A stretch of 64,000 nt of DNA from Pseudomonas parakoreensis (GCF_021602155.1 NZ_BQHY01000006.1:62001-126000), one strand, 5' to 3'; positions 30,893-46,018 are shown, numbered from the stretch's first letter. The notes: generated by a model from the letters alone, not told the origin. Translations and numbers: made by a program.

Positions 30893-31002
30893 ACCCTGTG
30901 GCGAGGGAGCTTGCTCCCGCTGGAGCGTGCAGCGCTCCCGGTTTTTTTATAAGCGGGGCCGCTGCGCGCCCCAGCGGGAGCAAGCTCCCTCGCCACAGGG
31001 TT
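30893..31002. repeat. REP-type inverted pair (GGAGCTTGCTCC variant)
   Basis: CCCTGTGGCGAGGGAGCTTG and its complement CAAGCTCCCTCGCCACAGGG enclose about 70 bases, including a second inverted GGAGCG/CGCTCC pair. It precedes the DUF4105 gene. Confidence 0.9.
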
Positions 31003-31072
31003 GGTGCGGGTTTGACTGGTCGGCATTAATGCTCGGGGTCTTTGTTTTTCTTTTCGACTTAAGTTGCCACTT

Positions 31073-32926
31073 ATGCTCAAACGCCTTGCCTGGCTGGCGC
31101 TCTGTGTCTGCGCCCCGCTGTCCGCCGCGCCTCACATCGACCCTCAACGTTTGCAGCAACTGGCCAACGACCGCTTCTGGATTTCCCTCGGTCATTACGA
31201 AACCGCCAAGCTCGGCGGCTGGCGCAGCTATGTCAGCGACAGGAAATTCTTTCTCGCGCCTGATGGCAACGAACACCCCGACCATGAGTTGGCCGCCACC
31301 GTGCAAGCGCTGTATGCCCCGGCCAGTCTCGGCGAGCAGCACGCGCAGTGCGTCTATCCGGCCCGCACCCGCTGGCTGAAAGCCCAGCTCAATCTCAGCG
31401 ATCTGCCCGCCCCCGATTGCGCCGAATTCAAGAAATGGTTCAAGGACGTCTCGCCGCACAGCGCGGTGATGATCTTTCCTGCGGCGTACCTCAACAGTCC
31501 GTCGTCGATGTTCGGCCACACCCTGCTGCGCATCGATCAGGCCGATGTGCAGGCCGACAAGACTTCGCTGTTGAGTTACGCGATCAACTTCGGCGCCTAC
31601 ATCGAAGGCTCCGACAACAGCATCCTCTACGCCTGGAAAGGTTTGATGGGCGGCTACCCGGGGCTGTTCGCGCTGGTGCCGTATCAGGAAAAACTCTCCG
31701 AGTACCGCAGCCTGGAAAACCGCGACCTGTGGGAATACCGGCTGAACCTGACGCAAGCAGAAACCGCACGCATGGTCGAACATGTGTGGGAGCTGAAGCA
31801 GATCCAGTTCGACTATTTCTTCTTCGACGAAAACTGCTCCTATCGCCTGCTCGAACTGCTGCAGGTGGCGCGTCCAAGCCTGCGCCTGACCGAGCAATTC
31901 CCGCTGACCGCCATCCCTACCGACACGGTCAAAGCCGTGAAGGAAGCCGGACTGGTGGAAAGTATCGAATACCGCCCGTCCCGCGAACGTGAACTGCTCA
32001 GCCGTGCCCAGCCGTTGAGCAGTGACGAACAGCAATGGGTGCTGAACGTCAGCGCCGATCAACAGGTCTTGCAGGAGCCGACCTTCAAAGCCCTGCCCCG
32101 GGATCGGCAGGCGCTGATCATCGATGCTGCGTATCGTCTGGAACGCTACCGCGCCAACGGTCAGGAACGTGATCCGCAACGCGCACAGCGCAGCTTCGAA
32201 CTGCTGCGGGCGATCAACAAGAACCCGGCGCCGGAGCTGCAGGTCCCCCAACCGGGCCTGCCCGAAGACGGCCACGAATCGCGCACCTGGCAGGCCGGCA
32301 TCGGCACCCGGGGCGACCGTGCGTTCGGCGAGTACGGTTTGCGCATGGCCTATCACGATCTCAACGACAACGCCGAAAGCTTCCCCCTCGGCGCGCAGAT
32401 CGAAATCCTGCAGATGAAGCTGCGCCAGTACGAAGGTAACCAATGGCAATTCCAGCAACTGGATCTGGCGACCATTCGTTCGCTGACCCCGCGCAATGAG
32501 TTGCTGCAGCCGCTGTCGTGGCAAGTCACTGGCGGCCTCGAGCGCGTACCGGGCAAGCATGATGACGAGACGCTGGTCAGCCACGTCAACGGTGGCGGCG
32601 GCGGCACTTGGGCGCTCGGTGATGACGTATTGGGTTTTGCTCTCGGCACCGTGCGCGTTGAACACAACAATGACTTCGCCGAATTCGTCTCCCCGGCCGG
32701 CGGTTTCAATACCGGCGTGTTGTGGAAAAACCCGCTGGGCAATCTCAGCCTGGAAGCCAAGGGCGATTACTTCTTCAATGGTGAAGTGCGCCGTAGCCTG
32801 AGCCTGAACCAGCAGTGGGAATTGTCGCGCAACCTCGGTTTGCGCCTGAGTGCGCAGCGTGAGTTCAGTCATGTGGCGACGCCGGAAAACGAAGTGATGC
32901 TCGAAGTGAAGTGGTATCACTATTAA
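31073..32926 (+). CDS. DUF4105 / Lnb-type periplasmic domain protein with barrel-like C-terminus
   Basis: Protein of 617 residues with a signal peptide (cleavage near PLSAA/PH). The N-terminal DUF4105 domain (Lnb N-terminal periplasmic domain, NlpC/P60-like) shows a candidate catalytic His149 in SSMFGHTLLR and Cys255 in DENCSYRLLELL. The C-terminal third is rich in alternating beta strands and ends in an aromatic residue (VMLEVKWYHY), as outer-membrane barrels do. ATG 31073 is preferred over TTG 31064. A REP pair starts at the stop codon. Substrate unknown; a surface or periplasmic hydrolase is the inference. Confidence 0.83.
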   Translation: MLKRLAWLALCVCAPLSAAPHIDPQRLQQLANDRFWISLGHYETAKLGGWRSYVSDRKFFLAPDGNEHPDHELAATVQALYAPASLGEQHAQCVYPARTRWLKAQLNLSDLPAPDCAEFKKWFKDVSPHSAVMIFPAAYLNSPSSMFGHTLLRIDQADVQADKTSLLSYAINFGAYIEGSDNSILYAWKGLMGGYPGLFALVPYQEKLSEYRSLENRDLWEYRLNLTQAETARMVEHVWELKQIQFDYFFFDENCSYRLLELLQVARPSLRLTEQFPLTAIPTDTVKAVKEAGLVESIEYRPSRERELLSRAQPLSSDEQQWVLNVSADQQVLQEPTFKALPRDRQALIIDAAYRLERYRANGQERDPQRAQRSFELLRAINKNPAPELQVPQPGLPEDGHESRTWQAGIGTRGDRAFGEYGLRMAYHDLNDNAESFPLGAQIEILQMKLRQYEGNQWQFQQLDLATIRSLTPRNELLQPLSWQVTGGLERVPGKHDDETLVSHVNGGGGGTWALGDDVLGFALGTVRVEHNNDFAEFVSPAGGFNTGVLWKNPLGNLSLEAKGDYFFNGEVRRSLSLNQQWELSRNLGLRLSAQREFSHVATPENEVMLEVKWYHY

Positions 32927-33002
32927 AAGATCGCAGCCTGCGGCAGCTCCTACAGTGGGAATGCATTTTTCCTGTAGGAGCTGCCGCAGGCTGCGATCTT
33001 TT
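32925..33002. repeat. REP-type inverted pair (GATCGCAGCC family)
   Basis: The first arm starts within the TAA stop codon of the DUF4105 gene (AAAAGATCGCAGCCTGCGGC). The second arm ends near 33002. Confidence 0.9.
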
Positions 33003-33080
33003 GATCTTCCTTTCACACCCCATCAACGAATCACCTTCTAGACTTTCCCTATCAGCCGAGAATCGGCGCGGGAGAGTGCG

Positions 33081-33437
33081 ATGTGGCGGTGTGCGGGACT
33101 GTTGGGTGTTTTGCTGTTGCTCGGGGGTTGCCAGACCACCCATGAAGACTTGATCGCCAAAGGTTATCCACCGGCCTTCGCCGACGGTTTCGATGACGGT
33201 TGCGTCAGTGGCCGGCAAGCCGCCGGCTCGATCAGTGGCGAGTTTCGCAAGAACGTGCCGCGCTACCTCAAAGACAAGCAATACGCCGAAGGCTGGACCG
33301 ACGGCTTTCGCCAGTGTCAGGCGATGCTCGAGAACAAGGATCGCGAAGAGTATCGCAACGAACACTGGGACGAGCGCGAGCGCGCCTGGCAGCAACAGAA
33401 GGATCAGGACGCCGGACGGGCTTATCGCTCGCAATAG
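33081..33437 (+). CDS. small lipoprotein, hypothetical
   Basis: Protein of 118 residues with a lipobox LLGG-C (C17). The mature part contains two similar motifs, AFADGFDDGCVSGRQAAG and YAEGWTDGFRQCQAM, each pairing an aromatic-x-DG unit with a Cys, so an internal repeat and a disulphide are possible. The C-terminus is highly charged and helical (REEYRNEHWDERERAWQQQK). No known function recognised. It precedes the GreA/B-like gene by about 70 bases. Confidence 0.8.
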   Translation: MWRCAGLLGVLLLLGGCQTTHEDLIAKGYPPAFADGFDDGCVSGRQAAGSISGEFRKNVPRYLKDKQYAEGWTDGFRQCQAMLENKDREEYRNEHWDERERAWQQQKDQDAGRAYRSQ

Positions 33438-33507
33438 GTCGTTTCCAGACATCCAGTGAAACCAAATGCCGGCGACCATGGCCCAATTCCTATCACAGGA
33501 GGACACC

Positions 33508-35429
<1,922 letters not shown>

Positions 35430-35537
35430 TTATGAAATTAAATGGTGCACAGGATATAAATCAGGCGGTTTTTTGATCTGATTTTGCACCTGAATGGGGA
35501 GATCAGATTGAAGTGATGCACCAACAGTTACACCGCT

Positions 35538-35626
35538 ATCGCTGGCAAGCCAGCTCCCACAGTTTTCGCGGCGTCCACACATTCCAGGTACAACAAAAAA
35601 CCTGTGGGAGCTGGCTTGCCAGCGAT
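35538..35626. repeat. REP-type inverted pair (GTGGGAGC family)
   Basis: ATCGCTGGCAAGCCAGCTCC and GGAGCTGGCTTGCCAGCGAT in inverse orientation, about 50 bases apart. Confidence 0.9.
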
Positions 35627-35660
35627 GAAAGCACCCGGTATTGCTGAAGAAACCCAGGCA

Positions 35661-35692
35661 AAAAAAAACGGAGCCCGAAGGCTCCGCTTTTT
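35661..35692 (-). terminator. ettA intrinsic terminator
   Basis: Stem CGGAGCC / GGCTCCG with a four-base loop, followed on the minus strand by a run of T residues; also T-rich on the other side. Confidence 0.88.
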
Positions 35693-35709
35693 CATCCAAC
35701 CAACCCGAA

Positions 35710-37374
<1,665 letters not shown>

Positions 37375-37660
37375 GGAGAACCTTGGGTCAGTGACAGATG
37401 AATGATTGGAGCGCAGGCGATGCCCGGCCAGACCGATGCGCGTCGTTCACTTGATGGTCATCAATGCGTGCGCGCTGAAAAAGTCTGAGTCTAGGAGCTG
37501 GAACGCTCCCGCGTAACCGGCAAAGCTACCTGAATGACGGAAGGCAGTCCAGCCGAGTGGGGCTGGCACTTCGCCACAACTCAAGGCATGCTAGCCGCCC
37601 TTCGGGCGTCCGGCTTATAGTGCACGTCGCGCCAGTCCAGCCAAACCGCAGGATTTCAGC

Positions 37661-40600
37661 TTGTCCAACGTTACCCCGCCAGCTTCTGTGAGCGCGTCCA
37701 ATCCGGGGACCGGCTCGCCCCTGCGCGGAACATTGAAGGGTGCCTTGGCGACGCTGGTACTTTTGCTGCTGGCATTGCTGTTCTGGCAGTTGCTCGACCA
37801 ATTGCGCGAGACCCAGAAAAACCAGCGCCAGTACACCATCGACTACACCGCCGACCTCGCCTCGCAGGTCAGCCTGAACATGTCGCTGAATGCGCAAATC
37901 GCCCTCAACCTGCTACCGATCGTCGAACAGCCGCAGTCGTCCGACGAACAGCAGGCGCTGCTGCGCAAGCTCCAGCAATCGCTGCCGGACGTGCGCAGCC
38001 TGGCCCTGCTCAGCCCGTCCGGGAAAATCCTCAACGACAGCGCCAGCGACAGCCACGACGCCGATTACCTCGCTGAACTGGTGCGCCGCAGCCGCGCCCA
38101 GGCGCATTACTTCAGCAACGCCGACGACGGCTCGGTGGTGCATCTGTTATTGCATCAGGCCAGCGGCAGCACGCGCGGCTACTGGGTGTTGCGCCTGACC
38201 CCGACCTTCTTCGACTCGCTGACCCAGCAGGGTGAAACCGGCATCCGCCCGTTGTGGCTGGTTGAAAACCGCCTCAACCACCAGATCATCAGCCGCGACG
38301 AAGCGCTGTCTTCAGCCAGGCCCGGCGTGCTGAGCCCCGACGACCTGGCCAACACTGTATTAACCGTACCGCTGAGCAGCAGCGACTGGCAGTTGCGCGG
38401 GCTGTTCGACCGTCAGCGGGTGCTCGAAGAACTGCTGCCAGCGTTTATCGGCAAATGCCTGCTGGGCCTGGCGTTCTCGATGTTGCCGGTGATCGCGCTG
38501 CTGAACATGCGTCGCCGCCAGCGCCAGTTGCATGAAGGCCGCCGGCGTTATCAGGACATCTTCGAAGGCACCGGTGTTGCGCTGTGCGTGCTCGATCTGT
38601 CCGGCCTCAAGCAAGTGTTCGACAAGGCGCAGATCCAGACCAGCGACCAGCTCAAGGCCTGGCTCGACCAACCGGCCCAGCGCCAGCAACTGCTGCAAGA
38701 ACTGCGCGTCACCGAGGTCAATCAGGTCGCGCTGCAACTGCTCAATGTCCATTCCTGCGAGCACGCCTGGCAACTGCTGATCGACGGCCAGCCGCACAGC
38801 CAGTGCGCCATCGGCAACCAGGTGCTCGACGCGGTTCTGCAGCAACAGAAACAACTGGAACTGGAAATCAGACTGCCAGACATCAACGGTCGCGATCAGC
38901 ACCTGTGGATGGTTCTGCGCCTGCCTGAGGAGCTGCACGACTATAAAGCGGTGATCCTCAGCATCAACGACATCACCAGCCGCAAGCTGATCGAACTGTC
39001 GCTGCTGGAGCGCGAAGGCTTCTGGTCGGACGTGGTGCGCACGGTGCCGGATCATCTGTATGTGCAGGACGTGATCAGCCAGCGGATGATCTTCAGCAAC
39101 CATCACCTCGGCCAGACCCTCGGTTACAACCGCTCCGAGCTGCACCAGATGGGCGAGTACTTCTGGGAAATCCTCCTGCACCCGGAAGACGCCGACTATT
39201 ACCACCGCTCACGGCAGATGCAGCGGCACGCCGGTTACAGTCAGTTGCTGCAATGTCAGCTGCGCTTCCGCCATCGTGACGGCAAGTGGCGGCGCTTCGA
39301 CATTCGTGAGCAAGCGCTGGCCCGTGACAAACACGATCAGGTCACGCGGATCATCGGCGTGGCCAAGGACATCACCGAGCAGATCGAGGCCAGTGAATCG
39401 CTGCGTGACAGCGAGCAGCGCTACCGCATGCTCGCCGAAAGCATCAGCGACGTGATTTTCTCCACCGACAGCAAGCTGTCGTTGAACTACGTCAGCCCGT
39501 CGGTGCAGGCGGTGCTGGGTTACGACGCCGAGTGGATTTTCCAGAACGGCTGGCAATCGACCATCGCCAACCCGCAACAACTGAGCGGCATCTATTCCCT
39601 GATGGACCGGGTCAGCAAAGCGCTCGACAAGCCTGAGCAACTCGCACAGCTGCGAAGCCAGGTGCAGACGCAGATGTTCCTGTTCGACTGCCTGCGTGCC
39701 GACGGTCGCAAGATCCCGATCGAGCTGCGCTTGGTGCTGGTGTGGGACGAACACGGTGCCTTCGAAGGCGTGCTCGGTGTCGGTCGCGATATCAGTCAGC
39801 AACGCCGCGCCGAAAAAGACCTGCGTATGGCGGCCACGGTATTCGAGCACTCGACTTCGGCGATCCTGATCACCGACCCCGCCGGCTATATCGTGCAGGC
39901 CAACGAAGCCTTCAGCCGGGTCAGCGGTTACGCGGTGTCGGAAGTGCTCGACCAGTTGCCGAACATGCTCACCGTCGACGAGCAACAGGACGCGCACCTG
40001 CGTTACGTGCTCAAGCAACTGCATCAGCACAGCACCTGGGAAGGCGAAGTCTGGCTCAAGCGGCGTAACGGCGAGCATTACCCGGCATGGGTCGGCATCA
40101 CGGCGGTACTCGACGATGAAGGCGACCTCGCCAGTTACGTGTGTTTCTTCAGCGACATCAGCGAGCGCAAGGCCAGCGAACAACGCATTCATCGCCTGGC
40201 CTACTACGACGCCCTGACCCACCTGCCGAACCGCACGCTGTTCCAGGATCGCCTGCACACCGCGCTGCAATCGGCCGAGCGGCAGAAGTCGTGGGTGGTG
40301 TTGATGTTCCTCGACCTCGACCGCTTCAAACCGATCAACGACTCCCTCGGCCACGCCGCCGGCGACCGCATGTTGAAAGACATGGCCACGCGCCTGCTGG
40401 CCTGCGTCGACGAAGACGACACCGTGGCGCGCATGGGCGGCGACGAGTTCACCCTGCTCCTGCAACACCGCTCCAGCCGCGAAATGGCGCTGAACCGGGC
40501 GATTCATGTGGCCGAGCAGATTCTCGCCAGTCTGGTGCGCCCGTTCGTGCTGGAAGGCCGCGAGTTCTTCGTCACCGCCAGTATCGGCATTGCTTTGAGT

Positions 40601-41509
40601 CCGCAGGACGGCAACGAACTCAGCCAGTTGATGAAGAACGCCGACACCGCGATGTACCACGCCAAGGAGCGTGGCAAGAACAACTTCCAGTTCTATCAGG
40701 CCGACATGAACGCCAGTGCGCTGGAGCGTCTTGAGCTGGAAAGCGACCTGCGCCATGCGCTGGAACAGAACGAATTCGTCCTGTATTACCAGCCGCAATT
40801 CAGTGGCGACGGCAAACGCCTGACCGGCGCCGAGGCGCTGCTGCGCTGGCGTCATCCGCGTCGCGGGCTGGTGCCGCCGGGAGATTTCATTCCGGTGCTG
40901 GAAGAGCTCGGTCTGGTGGTCGACGTTGGCGACTGGGTGATCAGCGAAGCCTGCCGCCAGCTCAAGACCTGGCATCAGAACCGCGTGCGCGTGCCGAAAG
41001 TCTCGGTGAACATCTCGGCGCGGCAGTTCTCCGATGGCCAGCTCGGTACACGCATCGCCACCATCCTGCGGGAAACCGGGCTGCCACCGGCGTGCCTGGA
41101 ACTGGAGCTGACCGAAAGTATCCTGATGCGCGAAGTCAGCGAGGCGATGCAGATTCTCGCCGGGCTGAAAAACCTTGGCCTGAGTATCGCGGTCGACGAT
41201 TTCGGCACCGGTTATTCATCGCTGAACTACCTCAAGCAGTTCCCGATCGACGTGCTGAAGATCGACCGCACTTTCGTCGACGGCCTGCCGTCCGGCGAAC
41301 AGGATGCGCAGATCGCCCGTGCGATCATCGCAATGGCCCACAGCCTCAATCTGGCGGTGATCGCCGAGGGCGTGGAAACCCATGAGCAACTGGACTTCCT
41401 GCGCGAGCACGGTTGCGATGAAGTGCAGGGCTATCTGTTCGGCCGACCGATGCCGGCGAGCCGGTTTGAAGCGCAGTTCAGCAATGATGCGCTGTTCATG
41501 TTTGACTGA
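37661..41509 (+). CDS. morA: MorA, membrane GGDEF/EAL motility regulator
   Basis: Protein of 1282 residues. Transmembrane helices at about 26-46 and 262-284 enclose a periplasmic sensor region, followed by several PAS domains (about 290-850). GGDEF (926-930) and EAL (1058-1060) motifs are intact, so both cyclase and phosphodiesterase activity are possible. The inhibitory I-site position reads DEDD (917-920) and lacks its Arg. The start is TTG with AGGA 8 bases before it. The morA-glyA order matches PA4601-PA4602. MorA controls flagellar timing and biofilm in P. putida and P. aeruginosa (family knowledge). Confidence 0.9.
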   Translation: MSNVTPPASVSASNPGTGSPLRGTLKGALATLVLLLLALLFWQLLDQLRETQKNQRQYTIDYTADLASQVSLNMSLNAQIALNLLPIVEQPQSSDEQQALLRKLQQSLPDVRSLALLSPSGKILNDSASDSHDADYLAELVRRSRAQAHYFSNADDGSVVHLLLHQASGSTRGYWVLRLTPTFFDSLTQQGETGIRPLWLVENRLNHQIISRDEALSSARPGVLSPDDLANTVLTVPLSSSDWQLRGLFDRQRVLEELLPAFIGKCLLGLAFSMLPVIALLNMRRRQRQLHEGRRRYQDIFEGTGVALCVLDLSGLKQVFDKAQIQTSDQLKAWLDQPAQRQQLLQELRVTEVNQVALQLLNVHSCEHAWQLLIDGQPHSQCAIGNQVLDAVLQQQKQLELEIRLPDINGRDQHLWMVLRLPEELHDYKAVILSINDITSRKLIELSLLEREGFWSDVVRTVPDHLYVQDVISQRMIFSNHHLGQTLGYNRSELHQMGEYFWEILLHPEDADYYHRSRQMQRHAGYSQLLQCQLRFRHRDGKWRRFDIREQALARDKHDQVTRIIGVAKDITEQIEASESLRDSEQRYRMLAESISDVIFSTDSKLSLNYVSPSVQAVLGYDAEWIFQNGWQSTIANPQQLSGIYSLMDRVSKALDKPEQLAQLRSQVQTQMFLFDCLRADGRKIPIELRLVLVWDEHGAFEGVLGVGRDISQQRRAEKDLRMAATVFEHSTSAILITDPAGYIVQANEAFSRVSGYAVSEVLDQLPNMLTVDEQQDAHLRYVLKQLHQHSTWEGEVWLKRRNGEHYPAWVGITAVLDDEGDLASYVCFFSDISERKASEQRIHRLAYYDALTHLPNRTLFQDRLHTALQSAERQKSWVVLMFLDLDRFKPINDSLGHAAGDRMLKDMATRLLACVDEDDTVARMGGDEFTLLLQHRSSREMALNRAIHVAEQILASLVRPFVLEGREFFVTASIGIALSPQDGNELSQLMKNADTAMYHAKERGKNNFQFYQADMNASALERLELESDLRHALEQNEFVLYYQPQFSGDGKRLTGAEALLRWRHPRRGLVPPGDFIPVLEELGLVVDVGDWVISEACRQLKTWHQNRVRVPKVSVNISARQFSDGQLGTRIATILRETGLPPACLELELTESILMREVSEAMQILAGLKNLGLSIAVDDFGTGYSSLNYLKQFPIDVLKIDRTFVDGLPSGEQDAQIARAIIAMAHSLNLAVIAEGVETHEQLDFLREHGCDEVQGYLFGRPMPASRFEAQFSNDALFMFD

Positions 41510-41511
41510 AG

Positions 41512-41614
41512 AAAAGATCGCAGCCTTCGGCAGCTCCTACAGGGATTGATGTCGGTCACAGTATTCGCAATCAGCCCCGATTACTGTAGGAGCTGCCGAA
41601 GGCTGCGATCTTTT
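41512..41614. repeat. REP-type inverted pair (GATCGCAGCC family)
   Basis: GAAAAGATCGCAGCCTTCGGC and its complement about 45 bases apart, directly after morA. Confidence 0.9.
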
Positions 41615-41746
41615 CAGGCCGGCAAAAGCACCGCACATCTGTCATGAACGCCACTTGTCTGCGACATGATGTCGTTTCATATGCCATCCAAAACCCATTG
41701 GGTTAGAATGCCCCCCTTTTCTGCCCCCCGATCCTTGAGGACCGCC

Positions 41747-43000
<1,254 letters not shown>

Positions 43001-43022
43001 TGCGACGTTAAACCTGCAGCAT

Positions 43023-43056
43023 GAAAAACCGGCCAAGTGATTGGCCGGTTTTTTTT
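43023..43056 (+). terminator. glyA intrinsic terminator
   Basis: Stem AACCGGCCAA / TTGGCCGGTT with loop GTGA and eight T residues. Confidence 0.94.
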
Positions 43057-43226
43057 CGTCTGCGTGAAAGTCGCTGCCGCCTCACTTAAAACTTGAAACA
43101 ACAACTTCAAAGAAAAACAGGACATCAACAAAACCTAGCTGTTAGTGTTAAAAACAGAACGCGCAACAGCAACTAAAAATCCACACAAAACGAAGAAACA
43201 CCCATCAAAAACTCAAGGAAGAGTTC

Positions 43227-43799
43227 ATGACAACGAACAGGCAAAAGTCATTTATCGCAACATTAATGCTGGACCAGCACCACCTGAATATCCTGGGAGC
43301 GCTTTATGAAGAGCCGGCCTTGCGCACCGACAAATCATTTTCCGGCGGTTTTTACACCGGTACTCCCAGATTAATCGATGATGCCCACCTATTGGGTTGC
43401 CGCTTCCAAAGGGAAGTAACAAACGTACAACCCATGAACATTTATTTCCGCTGTACTGATGACTATTACCACCTTTACATACGCGATCACGCCACGCACA
43501 CAGGATATTGCCTGAGCAAGGATCGCGCCGGGGTGTTAGGGGCTTTTCTGCCGGCGGGCAGCGATACCACCTCTTTCAACTTGCTGAGCCACGATAACCG
43601 GATCATCACCCTGCAGGATATGGGCGGTGATCGTCAGCGAGTGCGACTCAAGGCACGTAACGCCGGCCAGATCACAGCGTTGCGTCGACGAGGCGCACCC
43701 TACATTTATATGGCCGAGACGGATAACACAGGCCTGCCGTTCACACTGAAAATCATCGAGCGCAATGCATCGTTTCTCAGTGATCCCAACGAAATCTGA
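43227..43799 (+). CDS. unrecognised protein, first of a tandem paralogous pair
   Basis: Protein of 190 residues, no signal peptide or membrane helix. It shares with the next gene the segments KSFIATL (7-13), YFRCTDDYYHLYI (73-85), a stretch from SFNLL to VRLKAR (about 116-144) and FTLKIIERNA (172-181). The turn-rich, strand-rich pattern (FNLL...N.IITL...VRL) would fit a beta-trefoil or lectin-like fold, but this is inference. The 170 bases upstream are markedly A-rich compared with the neighbouring core genes. A GGAAGAG site precedes the ATG. Function not recognised. Confidence 0.8.
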   Translation: MTTNRQKSFIATLMLDQHHLNILGALYEEPALRTDKSFSGGFYTGTPRLIDDAHLLGCRFQREVTNVQPMNIYFRCTDDYYHLYIRDHATHTGYCLSKDRAGVLGAFLPAGSDTTSFNLLSHDNRIITLQDMGGDRQRVRLKARNAGQITALRRRGAPYIYMAETDNTGLPFTLKIIERNASFLSDPNEI

Positions 43800-43882
43800 C
43801 ATCAACATTTCAGCATTCAACACTTACGCCACTGAACAGCCCGGCTGTTTAGTTATCAGCATTCAAAAGATCGAGTAATACC

Positions 43883-44437
43883 ATGAGCACCAATCAGGAA
43901 AAATCCTTTATTGCAACATTGAGCACTCGCTATGGCTATCCACACTTTCCCAAGTTGACGTATGGCAGAAAGGTCACGACTCCACGTCCCGATTATGAAG
44001 CCTTTACGTTTTCCCACCACCTGGATGTTTCAAACTATCTCTTTCTCAAGCCAGATGTTGCACCGGACGCACTGACCCTTTACTTCCGCTGCCTTGATGA
44101 CTACTACACTATTTATATCTTTACGCCGGGCGAGTACTACTACAGAACCATCAGCCGTGAAGAAAAAGACTTCCTGAACTCTTATGCAACCGAAGATGGG
44201 GACCAGACCACATTCAACCTGCTCAATGCCAAGGGCAATATCATCACGCTGGATCAGATCGACACGGATACGCCCACTGTCAGAATCCAGACCCGAGGCG
44301 GCGCGCTGTTGTGCGCCGGGCAAAGTCGTAACAAACATGATCCCAGAGTCGGCACGTTCGTCCGCACCAACTCGAACCGCAGCGCCGGTGTTCTCGACTT
44401 CAAGCTCAATATCCTGAAGCGCAACGCGCCTTACTGA
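43883..44437 (+). CDS. unrecognised protein, second of a tandem paralogous pair
   Basis: Protein of 184 residues, colinear paralogue of the preceding gene: KSFIATL (7-13), YFRCLDDYYTIYI (67-79), TTFNLL...GNIITL...TVRIQTR (109-138) and FKLNILKRNA (173-182). Between these segments the two proteins differ greatly, so the pair is old or fast-evolving. No secretion signal. The pair is separated by 83 bases and followed by one shared terminator, suggesting one transcription unit. No catalytic motif seen; function unknown. Confidence 0.8.
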   Translation: MSTNQEKSFIATLSTRYGYPHFPKLTYGRKVTTPRPDYEAFTFSHHLDVSNYLFLKPDVAPDALTLYFRCLDDYYTIYIFTPGEYYYRTISREEKDFLNSYATEDGDQTTFNLLNAKGNIITLDQIDTDTPTVRIQTRGGALLCAGQSRNKHDPRVGTFVRTNSNRSAGVLDFKLNILKRNAPY

Positions 44438-44468
44438 GCAGATTGAAATCCGCCAGCGTCAGTACAAA

Positions 44469-44501
44469 CCAGCCCGGCGCAACAGCGCCGGGCTGGTTTT
44501 T
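44469..44501 (+). terminator. terminator of the paralogous pair
   Basis: CCAGCCCGGCGC / GCGCCGGGCTGG stem with loop AACA and a T-run. Confidence 0.92.
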
Positions 44502-44704
44502 CGCGCGCGGGATCCACGGGATTATCGGGCAGGGCACCACTGGTCAGACCGGTCATGCCAATTTCCGCCCTGCCCCTTGTATTTCAGGAAATCCCGCGCG
44601 TAGACTGCGCCTGCACTGGACATACCGGTAAGACCACAATAATTAAGTCCTGAATCTGATGTGCTCCGCACACGGCAGCCAGGACACCGACCAGGATTCC
44701 TCCC

Positions 44705-46018
44705 ATGCTCAGATGGTGCTCGCGTTCAATCTTCCTCCAAGTGGTTCTCGGACTGGTGCTCGGCATCATCTGCGGACTGACCCTTCCCGAATATTCCGCT
44801 CAGCTCAAACCCTTGGGCGACGGCTTCATCAAACTGATCAAGATGCTGATCGGCCTGATCGTGTTCTGCGTGGTGGTCAGCGGCATCAGCGGCGCAGGGG
44901 ATCTGAAGAAGGTCGGGCGTATCGGCCTCAAATCAGTGATCTACTTTGAAGTACTGACCACCATCGCGTTGGTGATCGGTCTGGTGTTCGCGTTCAGCAC
45001 CGGGATCGGCAGCGGCGCGAATATCCATCTGGAGCAGTTGTCCGCCGCTGACATGGGCGACATCGCCGAACGCGGCCAGCACATGCACACCACCACGCAG
45101 TTCCTGATGGACCTGATCCCGACCTCGGTGCTCGGCGCCTTTGCCGACAACAACATCCTGCAAGTGCTGCTGTTCTCGGTGTTGTTCGGCAGCGCACTGA
45201 ATCTGGTGGGTGAAGCGGCCTCGGGGATCTCGCGACTGATCAACGAACTGAGCCATGTGATCTTCCGGATCATGGGCATGATCGTGCGTCTGGCACCCAT
45301 CGGCGTGTTCGGCGCCATCGCCTTCACCACCAGCAAGTACGGCCTCGATTCGCTGCAGCACCTGGGCAGTCTGGTCGGTTTGTTCTACCTGACCTGCGTC
45401 GCGTTCGTCAGCGTGATCCTCGGTGTGGTGATGCGCGCCTCGGGCCTGCGCCTGTGGCCATTGCTCAAATATCTGCGTGAAGAGCTGCTGATCGTCATGG
45501 GCACCGCCTCCTCCGATGCCGTGCTGCCGCAGATCATGCGCAAACTCGAACACCTGGGCATCGGCAGCTCGACCGTCGGGCTGGTGATTCCCACCGGCTA
45601 CTCGTTCAACCTCGACGGTTTTTCGATCTACCTGACGCTGGCCATTGTGTTCATCGCCAACGCCACCGGCACGCCATTGGCGATGACCGACCTGCTGACG
45701 ATTCTGCTGGTGTCGCTGATCACCTCCAAGGGCGCCCACGGCATTCCCGGTTCGGCGCTGGTGATTCTGGCGGCAACACTGACAGCGATCCCGGCGATTC
45801 CGGTGGTCGGGCTGGTGCTGGTGCTGGCGGTGGACTGGTTCATGGGCATCGGCCGGGCGCTGACCAACCTGATCGGCAACTGTGTCGCCACCGTGGCCAT
45901 CGCCCGCTGGGAAAAGGACATCGACGTACAGCGCGCAAACAAAGTACTCAGCGGTCAGCAGGGCTACACCTTTCAACCGCGTAAAACCGGAACTCCGGCG
46001 CACCAGCAAGAGTTCTGA
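44705..46018 (+). CDS. DctA/GltP-type dicarboxylate:cation symporter
   Basis: Dicarboxylate/amino acid:cation symporter (DAACS) family, 437 residues with about eight membrane helices and re-entrant loops. Family motifs TASSDAVLPQIM and PTGYSFNLDGFSIYLT are present; the first normally reads SSSE and here is SSD. The N-terminus is LQVVLGLVLGIICGLTLP. Substrates of close relatives are C4-dicarboxylates; the exact substrate cannot be read. It is followed within 100 bases by two GntR/FCD regulators that may control it. Confidence 0.87.
   Translation: MLRWCSRSIFLQVVLGLVLGIICGLTLPEYSAQLKPLGDGFIKLIKMLIGLIVFCVVVSGISGAGDLKKVGRIGLKSVIYFEVLTTIALVIGLVFAFSTGIGSGANIHLEQLSAADMGDIAERGQHMHTTTQFLMDLIPTSVLGAFADNNILQVLLFSVLFGSALNLVGEAASGISRLINELSHVIFRIMGMIVRLAPIGVFGAIAFTTSKYGLDSLQHLGSLVGLFYLTCVAFVSVILGVVMRASGLRLWPLLKYLREELLIVMGTASSDAVLPQIMRKLEHLGIGSSTVGLVIPTGYSFNLDGFSIYLTLAIVFIANATGTPLAMTDLLTILLVSLITSKGAHGIPGSALVILAATLTAIPAIPVVGLVLVLAVDWFMGIGRALTNLIGNCVATVAIARWEKDIDVQRANKVLSGQQGYTFQPRKTGTPAHQQEF

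Noticed and set aside
30947-33016. 689-codon frame opposite the DUF4105 gene
   Set aside because: Antisense to an intact gene and beginning and ending in REP arms.
35444-35490. NtrC-type operator upstream of gdhA
   Set aside because: GGTGCA and TGCACC are present, but 35 bases apart and in reverse order relative to the TGCACC-N-GGTGCA consensus, and no sigma54 -24/-12 element was found.
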